Part shown: in pieces, positions 17,840 to 25,817 of the stretch
Position numbering within the stretch: position 1 is the first letter of the stretch
Layout of the letters: each line of letters begins with the position of its first letter
DNA from: Maridesulfovibrio ferrireducens
GTDB lineage: Bacteria; Desulfobacterota; Desulfovibrionia; Desulfovibrionales; Desulfovibrionaceae
DNA length: 64,000 nt
Reading direction: 5' to 3'
NCBI RefSeq assembly: GCF_900101105.1
Contig: NZ_FNGA01000005.1
Location: 1 to 64,000, forward strand
Position numbers and translations under genes: made by a program
Notes under the pieces: generated by a model
Seen by the model: the letters and a program-made list of their open reading frames with translations, nothing else
Databases searched by the model: none
Told to the model about the DNA's origin: nothing

Positions 17840-19011
17840 TGTCCAATCCCGGCAACACAGGACCAAAATCTGTAATCAACACATTCAATGTGATTGCAGG
17901 TGCCATCATTGTTATGGGTCTGGTCATAACTGTTCTCAGATTCACCAAAGGCCTCGGGGCTGTCACCAATCTTGATGACAACAACCCTTGGGGTATCTGG
18001 ATCGGATTTGATCTGCTCTGCGGTGTTGCACTCGCAGCCGGTGGATATACCACCTCTGCCGCATGCTACATCTTCGGACTTAAACGCTTTCACTCCGCAG
18101 TACGTCCGGCAATTCTGACCGCGTTTCTGGGCTATGCTCTGGTTGTTTTTGCTCTGCAATACGACCTTGGCCGTCCTTGGCGGTTGCCGTACCCCATCTT
18201 CTATCAGCAGGGGACAACCTCACTGCTCTTCGAAGTTGGTTTATGCGTTATGTTATATCTGACAGTACTGTTTATCGAGTTCACTCCTGCCATGTTCGAA
18301 TGGCTGGGCATGAAGAAAATCAGAGCCGTTGTAGTCAAACTGACTCTGGCCATGACCATCTTCGGCGTAGTGCTCTCAACCCTGCATCAGTCCTCCCTCG
18401 GAGCACTGTACACAATCGCACCGTCTAAGCTGCACCCTTTGTGGTACTCACCTTATCTGCCGGTGTTCTTCTTTGTGTCCAGTATCGCAGCAGGACTTTC
18501 AATGGTAATATTCGAAGGAACCCTTTCCCATAAAAAACTGCACCGCATGATGGATGAGGAATACCTCAAACACCACGACGGAGTAGTTCTCGGATTCGGT
18601 AAAGCAGCATCCTTGGTGCTCTTCGCATACTTCGCCATCAAGATGATCGGTCTGGCATACGACAACAACTGGCATTACCTGACTTCAGGCTACGGCTTGT
18701 GGTTCATGGTTGAAATTATCGGTTTCGTAGTACTGCCTTGTTTCTTATTCGCCCTCGGTGTTCGTGAAAAGAATATGAGCCTTATCAAGAAAGCGGCTAT
18801 CATAACTGTTCTTGGTATCATTCTTAACAGATTCAACGTTTCACTGGTCGCGTTTAACTACCACCTTCCTTCTTCTGAAAGGTACTTCCCTACTTTGATG
18901 GAGATCGGAATCTCTATCTTCGTGGTTACTCTCGGTGTGGTTATCTTCCGTTTCATTACCACCCGGATGCCGATTTTCTTCGAACATCCTGACTACAAAG
19001 GCGAACACTAG
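17839..19011 (+). CDS. hmcC: Hmc complex integral membrane subunit HmcC (NrfD-like)
   Basis: The 390-residue protein has about ten hydrophobic TM segments and belongs to the NrfD/PsrC family of quinone-linked membrane subunits. Its ATG overlaps the hmcB stop (TAATG), implying coupled translation. In Hmc it sits beside HmcE in the cytoplasmic membrane and connects the periplasmic HmcA/B with the cytoplasmic HmcF. Confidence 0.96.
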   Translation: MSNPGNTGPKSVINTFNVIAGAIIVMGLVITVLRFTKGLGAVTNLDDNNPWGIWIGFDLLCGVALAAGGYTTSAACYIFGLKRFHSAVRPAILTAFLGYALVVFALQYDLGRPWRLPYPIFYQQGTTSLLFEVGLCVMLYLTVLFIEFTPAMFEWLGMKKIRAVVVKLTLAMTIFGVVLSTLHQSSLGALYTIAPSKLHPLWYSPYLPVFFFVSSIAAGLSMVIFEGTLSHKKLHRMMDEEYLKHHDGVVLGFGKAASLVLFAYFAIKMIGLAYDNNWHYLTSGYGLWFMVEIIGFVVLPCFLFALGVREKNMSLIKKAAIITVLGIILNRFNVSLVAFNYHLPSSERYFPTLMEIGISIFVVTLGVVIFRFITTRMPIFFEHPDYKGEH

Positions 19012-19029
19012 CCGCCTAGGAGAAATCAA

Positions 19030-19161
19030 ATGGAAATACACAACCTGCAAGAGTACTACACTTTCACCAAGGGTATCGTATACTTGATCATGGGTGGAGC
19101 TCTCATCGGGGTTACTCTGTTCTGGCAGTACCTGATGGGTGGAAACAACAACGACGATTAA
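19030..19161 (+). CDS. hmcD: Hmc complex small membrane subunit HmcD
   Basis: A 43-residue frame with AGGAGA before its ATG lies between hmcC and hmcE. It starts MEIHNLQEYYTF, has one TM helix (about 14-36) and an Asn/Asp-rich end. Position, size and one-helix topology match HmcD of Desulfovibrio, a very small subunit often missed by automated gene calling. Confidence 0.93.
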   Translation: MEIHNLQEYYTFTKGIVYLIMGGALIGVTLFWQYLMGGNNNDD

Positions 19162-19198
19162 ATTAGCAATAGTTTGATCGATACTTGAGGAGATTAAA

Positions 19199-19876
19199 AT
19201 GTACGATTTTCTAACAGGGCCTATGCTCTGGCTGACGTTCGCCGTCAGCTTCGGTGGCCTGTTGGTGCGCGTCGTGCTCTATATAAAGGGCCTCAGCCAG
19301 CAGCTTGACCGAGTAGCTTACCGCGCCCATATGTCCTATGGACTGAAAGGTGCGTTCAACTCAATCATCAGCTTCCTGAACCCTATAGGCGCTCGCGTCT
19401 GGAGAATTCGTCCCGGATTCACTTTAATGTTTTTTGCATTCCATATCGGGGTCGTGATCACTCCTATTTTCCTGATCGCCCATAATGTGATGCTACAGGA
19501 AAATCTTGGGTTCAGCATGCCCGCTCTTCCAAGCGGTGTAGCTGATTTTCTGACATGGATGGCCGTTGTAGCAGGTCTGTTATTGACTCTGCGCCGCGTT
19601 GCTTTCCCCGAAGTCAGAATTATCACCACAGGATATGATTATTTGATGATGGTGATAACTTTAGCACCTTTTGTCACTGGCCTTATCGCCAGATACGCAA
19701 TCGGTGATTACCAGTTCTGGCTTACCGCCCACATCATCACTGGTGAAATCTGGTTGTTGAGCCTGCCCTTCACGAAGCTCAGCCATGTTGTTCTGTTTTT
19801 CATGTCCCGCGCACAGCTCGGAATGGATTACGGTATCAAACGCGGCGGCATGAAGGGTTCCTCCTTATCCTGGTAA
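19199..19876 (+). CDS. hmcE: Hmc complex cytochrome b-like membrane subunit HmcE
   Basis: The 225-residue protein has about five TM helices and resembles the NarI-type gamma subunit of nitrate reductase. Histidines inside helices (FAFHIGVV, IAHNV, TAHIITGE, KLSHVV) are possible b-haem ligands. GAGGAG precedes the ATG. It is expected to take part in moving electrons across the membrane towards HmcF. Confidence 0.95.
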   Translation: MYDFLTGPMLWLTFAVSFGGLLVRVVLYIKGLSQQLDRVAYRAHMSYGLKGAFNSIISFLNPIGARVWRIRPGFTLMFFAFHIGVVITPIFLIAHNVMLQENLGFSMPALPSGVADFLTWMAVVAGLLLTLRRVAFPEVRIITTGYDYLMMVITLAPFVTGLIARYAIGDYQFWLTAHIITGEIWLLSLPFTKLSHVVLFFMSRAQLGMDYGIKRGGMKGSSLSW

Positions 19877-19915
19877 CAGGAACAGATTCATTCAGACTCA
19901 TAGAGGAGAAGCACA

Positions 19916-21310
19916 ATGCCTGAAGGAATATTATGTAATAAGACCCCGATTAAAACAGATGAGCAGCTGAAGCTGACTCTTTCTGATAGTCGCGGTACTA
20001 AATACTACGCAGAAATGTTAGAGCTGGACGTTGATTCCGATGCTCTATGGGCGCTAGTACAGAAGACCTTGAAATCCAGGACCAAAACCTGGTTGGAAAT
20101 CTGTGCTCATTGCGGACTCTGCGCAGAAAGTTGTTTTTTATATCAAGTTAATGGCCGGACACCTAAGCAGGTTCCGTCTTATAAGATCCAGTCCACACTC
20201 GGACAGATCGTTAAAAAGAAAGGTAAAGTTACTAACGAATTCATGCGTCACTGCATGGATGTAGCATGGTCACAGTGCACATGTTGTAACCGTTGCGGAA
20301 TGTACTGCCCTCACGGTATCGACATGGGCGTTATGTTCTCATACCTCAGAGGCCTTCTTTATTCTCAGGGATTCGTTCCATGGGAACTTAAAATCGGTTC
20401 CGGTATGCACCGCGTTTACCGCGCGCAGATGGACGTTACCACTGAAGACTGGGTTGAAACCTGTGAGTGGATGGCGGAAGAAACCGAAGAAGAATGGCCG
20501 GGTCTTGAAATTCCCGTGGACAAGCAGGATGCAGACATCATGTATACCTGTAACGCCCGTGAACCTAAGCATTACCCTGAAGACGTAGCTGAAGCTGCGA
20601 TTCTCTTCCATGTTGCCGGTGAAAACTGGACCGTGCCTTCTGAAGGCTGGGAACAAACTTCCCTTTCCATGTTTGCCGGGGACTGGGAATGCTGCAAAGA
20701 CAACGTACAGAACGTATACGATGCTATTGAACGTTTAAATCCTAAACGCGCAATCGGTACCGAATGCGGACATGCCCATCGTGCAACAGTCATCGAAGGA
20801 CCATACTGGACAGGGCGTCCAGACGGATTACCTCCGCGTCCTTACATTCACTACGTTGAATGGCTGGCTGAAGCTCTTCGTACGGGCAAGCTCAAAATTG
20901 ATCCTGCAAAGAGAATCAAAGAGCCTGTCACCTTGCAGGACTCCTGCAACTATGTGCGTAATCAGGGCCTCAAAGACATTACTAGAGAAATTATCAGTTA
21001 CATTGTTGAGCCAGGCTTCTTTGTTGAGATGTCTCCTAACAAAGAACACAACTATTGCTGCGGCGGTGGTGGCGGTTTCAACGGAATAGGCATGTACCGT
21101 GAGCAGCGTAACGTTGCTCTGCGTAAAAAAATGGACCAGATCCTCGATACCGGCTGTAAGCTGGTTATAGCCCCCTGCCATAACTGCTGGGATGCTATTC
21201 GGGACCTTGAGGAAGAATATGAAATCGGCATCCGCTGGTCATTCCTCAAACCACTGGTCATCGGTATGCTGGATGTGCCCGAGCATATGTTGCCAAAGGA
21301 CGAAGAGTAA
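19916..21310 (+). CDS. hmcF: Hmc complex cytoplasmic Fe-S subunit HmcF (HdrD/GlpC-like)
   Basis: The 464-residue protein has two N-terminal [4Fe-4S] groups ([11 protein letters not shown] and [11 protein letters not shown]) and C-terminal CCG domains (DSC...NYCCGGGGG and APCHNC). This is the heterodisulfide-reductase D type layout, so it is the cytoplasmic redox subunit of Hmc. The partner that accepts electrons is not encoded nearby. GAGGAG precedes the ATG, and the universal stress gene follows after 58 bases. Confidence 0.96.
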   Translation: MPEGILCNKTPIKTDEQLKLTLSDSRGTKYYAEMLELDVDSDALWALVQKTLKSRTKTWLEICAHCGLCAESCFLYQVNGRTPKQVPSYKIQSTLGQIVKKKGKVTNEFMRHCMDVAWSQCTCCNRCGMYCPHGIDMGVMFSYLRGLLYSQGFVPWELKIGSGMHRVYRAQMDVTTEDWVETCEWMAEETEEEWPGLEIPVDKQDADIMYTCNAREPKHYPEDVAEAAILFHVAGENWTVPSEGWEQTSLSMFAGDWECCKDNVQNVYDAIERLNPKRAIGTECGHAHRATVIEGPYWTGRPDGLPPRPYIHYVEWLAEALRTGKLKIDPAKRIKEPVTLQDSCNYVRNQGLKDITREIISYIVEPGFFVEMSPNKEHNYCCGGGGGFNGIGMYREQRNVALRKKMDQILDTGCKLVIAPCHNCWDAIRDLEEEYEIGIRWSFLKPLVIGMLDVPEHMLPKDEE

Positions 21311-21368
21311 CTCCGACCTTTATCGGCAAGAGTGTAGCATCAACAGTCCGCAACGAACGAGGTGTCAC

Positions 21369-22262
21369 ATGTTTAAGAAAATTCTTTTGGCCACTACCGG
21401 ATCTCCGGCAAGCTTCGGAGCTGCCCGCGTAGCATTCGACATGGCCAAACGCTACGGCTCGGAAGTAACGATCTTCCATGTTCTGGGAGTGCCTACCAAG
21501 GCTTTCTCTCAGGTTGTAAATGATGTTCGCACAGGCGAAGAAGTTGAAGTGGACGCGGAGTATATCTCCTGGGTTGAAGAAGAACTCAAGACCACTTACG
21601 CTAAACAGTTCGCAGGTGCTGAGAATGCCAAAATTGTGATTACGACAGGTGCTCCGCACCGCGAAATACTTCGCGAAGCGCGTAATCAGGATTCTGACCT
21701 TATCGTTATGGGCGCAAGCTCAGGCGATAACGTCAAGTACCACAGGGGATATCCCGGCAGCACATTGCAGAAAGTAGCCAAGGCAGCCCGCTGCCCTGTC
21801 CTTACTGTGCACCGTGAGTCCGCTTCCTACTGGGGCGGTTTCTCAAGCATCCTGTTCGGAACGGACTTCTCAAAGCAGGCTGCAAGCGCATTTAAATTTG
21901 CTCTTAACACAGCCCGCGAGCTTGATTGTGTACTGACCATTTTCCACGCGCTGGATATCAGCGGTAAGGTTCTTGACCAGACTCAGATCGAAGAAAATCT
22001 TATTGTTGCCCGCAAACGTATCCGTGAAACATACGTTCCGCTCATGGGTGATTTTAAGAACTACGATATCGAAGTATGGGAAGGAGCTCCTTACGTGGAA
22101 ATAGTTAAGCTTGCCCGTGAAAAGCAGGTAGACCTGATTGTTATGGCCCATCACACTCGTGAGCTTGATGCTGAAAAAGCAAAGATTGGTTCCACAGTGG
22201 AACAGGTCATTGTCCGGGCTAACTGTCCGGTTGTCAGCGTCAGCAAGCCGGATAAAGTCTAA
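21369..22262 (+). CDS. Tandem universal stress protein
   Basis: The 297-residue protein is two UspA domains in one chain (about 1-148 and 155-297). Each ends with a nucleotide-binding-type stretch (VMGASSG...GSTLQKV and IVMAHHT...GSTVEQV). I chose the ATG at 21369; the frame continues upstream into hmcF without another good start. Its place directly after hmcF suggests expression with the Hmc complex, an addition compared with the hmc-rrf1-rrf2 order of D. vulgaris. Its role there is unknown. Confidence 0.88.
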   Translation: MFKKILLATTGSPASFGAARVAFDMAKRYGSEVTIFHVLGVPTKAFSQVVNDVRTGEEVEVDAEYISWVEEELKTTYAKQFAGAENAKIVITTGAPHREILREARNQDSDLIVMGASSGDNVKYHRGYPGSTLQKVAKAARCPVLTVHRESASYWGGFSSILFGTDFSKQAASAFKFALNTARELDCVLTIFHALDISGKVLDQTQIEENLIVARKRIRETYVPLMGDFKNYDIEVWEGAPYVEIVKLAREKQVDLIVMAHHTRELDAEKAKIGSTVEQVIVRANCPVVSVSKPDKV

Positions 22263-22275
22263 CACGACCCAATAA

Positions 22276-22305
22276 CCGCAGCCGGTCAATCCCGGCCGGT
22301 TGCGG
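22276..22305 (+). other. GC-rich hairpin between the usp gene and the first receiver gene
   Basis: A 10-bp stem (ccgcagccgg / ccggttgcgg with one G-T pair) is followed by an A/T-rich stretch without a pure T run. It may be a weak terminator or an mRNA processing/stability element setting different expression of the regulators. Confidence 0.5.
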
Positions 22306-22351
22306 AAATTATAATTTGCCGGTTAATTCTAGCTTCATCAGGAGGATTGTT

Positions 22352-22705
22352 ATGTCTAAGAAAATTTTAATCGTTGATGACGATCAGGAAATTCGTTCCT
22401 ACTTGAGCGAACTATTCGGTGATAACGGTTATGAAACTGTGACAGCCGAAGATGGAAAAGTAGCTATCGAAGTTGCTGAAAAAGAAACCCCGGATTTGAT
22501 CACACTCGATCTGGAAATGCCTAACGAATGGGGCCCTCGCTTCTACCGTAAGCTGACCTTGAACGACGATCTCAAAAGAATTCCAGTCATCGTAATCAGC
22601 GGTCTCAATGCTAATCAGTATGCAATTCCTAAAGCAGTTGCCACTCTGACCAAGCCTTTCGATGCTGATCAGTTAATCGCGATTGTTAAAGAGACAATCG
22701 GCTAA
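22352..22705 (+). CDS. rrf1: Stand-alone response regulator receiver (Rrf1-like, copy 1)
   Basis: The 117-residue protein is a single CheY-like receiver: acidic pocket VDDD at 8-11, phospho-acceptor D53 in TLDLEMP, Ser/Thr switch in VIVISG and the Lys in LTKPFD. It has no output domain. The ATG at 22352 has GGAGGA upstream. In D. vulgaris rrf1 follows hmcF and encodes such a receiver. A paralogue follows at 22847, sharing an unusual EMPxEWGPRFYR segment. Confidence 0.88.
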   Translation: MSKKILIVDDDQEIRSYLSELFGDNGYETVTAEDGKVAIEVAEKETPDLITLDLEMPNEWGPRFYRKLTLNDDLKRIPVIVISGLNANQYAIPKAVATLTKPFDADQLIAIVKETIG

Positions 22706-22725
22706 GTATTATATAGTTCTTGACC

Positions 22726-22758
22726 CGGCCGGCTTGCGACGAAGTTGCAGGCCGGCCG
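22726..22758 (+). other. GC-rich hairpin between the two receiver genes
   Basis: A stem of about 12 bp (cggccggcttgc / gttgcaggccggccg region) lies between the two receivers, with no T run after it. It shares the ccggccgg core with the hairpin at 22276-22305, suggesting a repeated processing or partial termination element. Confidence 0.5.
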
Positions 22759-22846
22759 ATTTACATTAAAAGGGCTCACTGGTAAGGTGCCGCTTTTCTC
22801 CATAGCGGGAATTAAATCCCGTCAAATAATCCAATAGGTGACAAGC

Positions 22847-23212
22847 ATGCCCAAAAAAATAATGGTTGTTGATGACGATCCGGACATCGTCGACTACCTG
22901 ATTAACGTATTTGAAGACCACGGTTACCTTACCTGCCGTGCATCTGATGGTCTCACAGCTTTCGATGTAGCCATGGCCGAAAAGCCTGATTTAATAACAC
23001 TTGATCTTGAAATGCCGCATGAATGGGGTCCGCGCTTCTATCGCAGACTAACTCAGGAAGAACAATTTTCAGATATACCCGTTATTGTTATCAGCGGATT
23101 ATCCGGCATTCATCTTGCCATCAAACGTGCAGTAGCGACGATTAAAAAGCCTTTTGACCCTACTGATGTTATTGAAATCGTCAGAAAAGCCCTTGGCGAC
23201 GCTGATGATTAG
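22847..23212 (+). CDS. Stand-alone response regulator receiver (Rrf1-like, copy 2)
   Basis: The 121-residue CheY-like receiver has its phospho-acceptor at D53 (TLDLEMP), VIVISG, and the conserved Lys in IKKPFD. I chose the ATG at 22847 with AGGTGA five bases upstream over the GTG at 22838. It is a close paralogue of the preceding receiver, including the EMPHEWGPRFYR segment, so the pair arose by tandem duplication. The kinases downstream are the likely phospho-donors. Confidence 0.88.
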   Translation: MPKKIMVVDDDPDIVDYLINVFEDHGYLTCRASDGLTAFDVAMAEKPDLITLDLEMPHEWGPRFYRRLTQEEQFSDIPVIVISGLSGIHLAIKRAVATIKKPFDPTDVIEIVRKALGDADD

Positions 23213-23263
23213 CCTGTCCGGCGATATTGCTGCAGGCTACGCTACTTTTTTTGGAGGAATGGG

Positions 23264-25177
23264 ATGGGCAACAAAAAATTAATGCTTGTAGATGACGAGG
23301 AAGGCATAAGACGCTTTCTCGGACTCACACTTGTCGATCTTGGATATGTTGTCCAAACTGCCGAAAACGGTCAAGCTGCGTTGGAACTGCTTAAAACATT
23401 CCGGCCAGCCATCATTCTTACAGATATTAAAATGCCTCAAATGGACGGCATTGAACTTCTTAAGACTGTAAAACGCAAGTTCCCTGAAATTGAAATAATC
23501 ATGCTCACCGGGCATGGCGATTTAGATCTTGCTATTGAATCTCTTAAATTCGACGCCGCGGATTTCATAACCAAGCCCATAAACGACGAAGTACTTGAAA
23601 TTTCATTGGAGCGTGTTCTGGAAAAAATCCAGATGAAAAGCAAGCTCCGTGAATACACAGAAAATCTTGAACGGCTGGTTGATGAAAAAACTCAAAGAAT
23701 TGTTGAATTAGAGCGTCAGACTGCGGCCTGTCAGGTAGTTGAAGGACTTAGCTCAGCACTCTCGAGCGCCTCAAGTGAAGTGGAAACAGGTTCAGGTCTT
23801 TTTAATGAACTGCCCTGCCTTGTATCCATCCATAACAGATACCTCGAAATAGTATCCGCAAACAAACTTCTCAAAGATCGCCTCGGTGATGTCGTCGGTA
23901 AAAACAGCTTCGACATTTATTCCGACCGCACCTCTGCCGGTAATGCCTGCCCTGTTCAAAAGACTTTCACTACAGGTAAGGGCCAGCGCAGCAAAGAAAC
24001 TTTCCTGGGTAAAGACGGAGAAGAAATTCCCGTCACAGTCTACACCGCTCCTATTGCTAATAAAGAGGGTGAAATAGAACTTGTTCTCGATATTTCAGTG
24101 GATATGACCGAACTGCAACGCCTTAAAGATGAATTGCTGACAACTCAGCACAAATTTGAGCGGTTGTTTGATGAAGCCCCCTGCTATATTTCGGTGCAGA
24201 ATCCTGACTTCACCATCGCCGAAGTTAATCGCCGCTTCAAAGAAGATTTCGATGACGCATCCGGTACACACTGCTTTAAGACCTACAAGCACAGTCTGGA
24301 GCCGTGCAGTGAATGTCCGGTACAGCTCACTTTTCAAGATGGAAATTCTCATCAAATGGAAACGGTTGTGACAACCCGCAACGGTGAACATAAAAATGTA
24401 CTGGTATGGTCTGCCCCTATACGTGATGCGTATGGAAAAATTATACAAGTAATGGAAATGTCCACCGACATTACAGAAATCCGCCGGTTGCAAGATCATC
24501 TGACGTCACTCGGTTTCATGCTCGGTTCCATGTCACATGGAGTTAAGGGGATGCTGACAGCTCTGGACGGCGGTATCTATCGTCTTGAATCCGGCCTGCG
24601 CAAAAAAGATCAGGTTCGCGTTGATGCTGCTACCAAGGTGCTCAAAAATACCGTCGGCAGGGTCAAAAAGATGGTGTTGGATATCCTTTACTATGCAAAA
24701 TCCCGTGAACTTGAAGTTGAAGCAATCGATGCCTCCACCTTCCTGAACGAAACAGCGGAGCTTGTTGTACCGAAGGCTAAAACCGCAGGGCTTGAGCTGA
24801 CACTTGATATCCCCGAAAATCTTGGAACGATCCAAATAGACTCAAGCGCAATGTCTGCAACACTGGTAAATTTTCTGGAAAACGCAGTTGATGCCTGCGA
24901 TAATTCTATTGAAGGCCGGAATTACTCCATAGGCTTTTCCGCCTCGCTGAAAGACAGCAATCTTATCATCGTAATATCAGATACCGGTATGGGCATGGAC
25001 CGGGAGACCAAAGATCAAATTTTCACTCTGTTCTTTTCCTCAAAAGGGAAAAAAGGAACCGGCATCGGACTTTTCATCTCCAATCAGACAATTGAACAAC
25101 ATGGCGGAAAAATCGCTGTTGAATCTGAACTGGGCAAAGGAACCGTTTTTACAATAACTCTGCCTTACACTGTTTAA
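23264..25177 (+). CDS. Cytoplasmic sensor histidine kinase with N-terminal receiver and two PAS domains
   Basis: The order is receiver (1-120, D54), coiled linker, PAS 1 (about 175-285), PAS 2 (about 295-410), HisKA-like helix with H425 in MSHGVKG, and HATPase with N, G1 and G2 boxes (NFLENAVDAC, DTGMGMD, GTGIGLF). No TM helix is present. The PAS domains carry Cys groups: AGNACPVQKTF in PAS 1 and HCFKTY...EPCSECPVQLTF in PAS 2. These could bind a metal or act as thiol switches, which is inference. A strong GGAGGA precedes the ATG. It is likely the signal input for the Rrf1-like receivers next door. Confidence 0.88.
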   Translation: MGNKKLMLVDDEEGIRRFLGLTLVDLGYVVQTAENGQAALELLKTFRPAIILTDIKMPQMDGIELLKTVKRKFPEIEIIMLTGHGDLDLAIESLKFDAADFITKPINDEVLEISLERVLEKIQMKSKLREYTENLERLVDEKTQRIVELERQTAACQVVEGLSSALSSASSEVETGSGLFNELPCLVSIHNRYLEIVSANKLLKDRLGDVVGKNSFDIYSDRTSAGNACPVQKTFTTGKGQRSKETFLGKDGEEIPVTVYTAPIANKEGEIELVLDISVDMTELQRLKDELLTTQHKFERLFDEAPCYISVQNPDFTIAEVNRRFKEDFDDASGTHCFKTYKHSLEPCSECPVQLTFQDGNSHQMETVVTTRNGEHKNVLVWSAPIRDAYGKIIQVMEMSTDITEIRRLQDHLTSLGFMLGSMSHGVKGMLTALDGGIYRLESGLRKKDQVRVDAATKVLKNTVGRVKKMVLDILYYAKSRELEVEAIDASTFLNETAELVVPKAKTAGLELTLDIPENLGTIQIDSSAMSATLVNFLENAVDACDNSIEGRNYSIGFSASLKDSNLIIVISDTGMGMDRETKDQIFTLFFSSKGKKGTGIGLFISNQTIEQHGGKIAVESELGKGTVFTITLPYTV

Positions 25178-25341
25178 GCTGAAAGCATCTCCAATAAGCT
25201 CTAAAAAACTGCTGTTTTACAAGCTAAAATCAGAATAAAAGGAAATCTTCCCCTCTTTCATTATTTTCGTCCTCCTGTTATTAGCCGGTTATAAACAACG
25301 ATTTTTACGATAATTCAAATAACAGACCCGAGAAAAATTTC

Positions 25342-25773
25342 ATGAAACTAACTACTCGAAGCCGATACGGAGCACGACTGCTGGTCGATATAGCTCTGCA
25401 CTCCAAGAATGGACCGGTCCCGAGCAAAGACTCGGCCAGAAGAGAAGGTATTTCTCTTAAATATCTTGAAAAAATATTAAAGATGCTCAAAGAAGGCGGG
25501 TATATTAAAGGTAAACGCGGGCCTAACGGCGGCAACATCCTTCTCCGTGAACCGGAAGATATATCCATCGGTGCCATAGCCCAGATTTTAGACGGTCAGG
25601 AAAAGATTCTCGACTGTGTCGGAGATGAAACAGTCTGCCCGCGTTCTGCTGTGTGTCTACGTCGTTCTATCTGGGATGATGCAAATCAGGCCATGTATAA
25701 AATGCTCGACTCATACTCTCTGGCCGACCTTATGAAAGACGCTTACCTCTGCCCTGCTGAAAGAATGAAATAA
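25342..25773 (+). CDS. rrf2: Rrf2-family transcription regulator
   Basis: The 143-residue protein has the Rrf2/IscR winged-helix N-terminus (MKLTTRSRYGARLL...) and three cysteines, C92, C99 and C105, spaced as in Fe-S-binding members. In D. vulgaris rrf2, the founding member, lies just after rrf1 in the hmc operon and its loss raises hmc expression. Here a kinase gene and 164 bases separate it from the receivers, and the ribosome site is weak, so it may have its own promoter. It probably represses hmc and senses redox or Fe-S status. Confidence 0.9.
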   Translation: MKLTTRSRYGARLLVDIALHSKNGPVPSKDSARREGISLKYLEKILKMLKEGGYIKGKRGPNGGNILLREPEDISIGAIAQILDGQEKILDCVGDETVCPRSAVCLRRSIWDDANQAMYKMLDSYSLADLMKDAYLCPAERMK

Positions 25774-25817
25774 AATAAAACTTCTCATAGATCGCGAGAC
25801 CTTAGGGAGACAGTGCC

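Noticed and set aside
22276-22758. GC-rich hairpins as intrinsic terminators
   Set aside because: Neither is followed by a T run, so I list them only as possible processing or stability elements.
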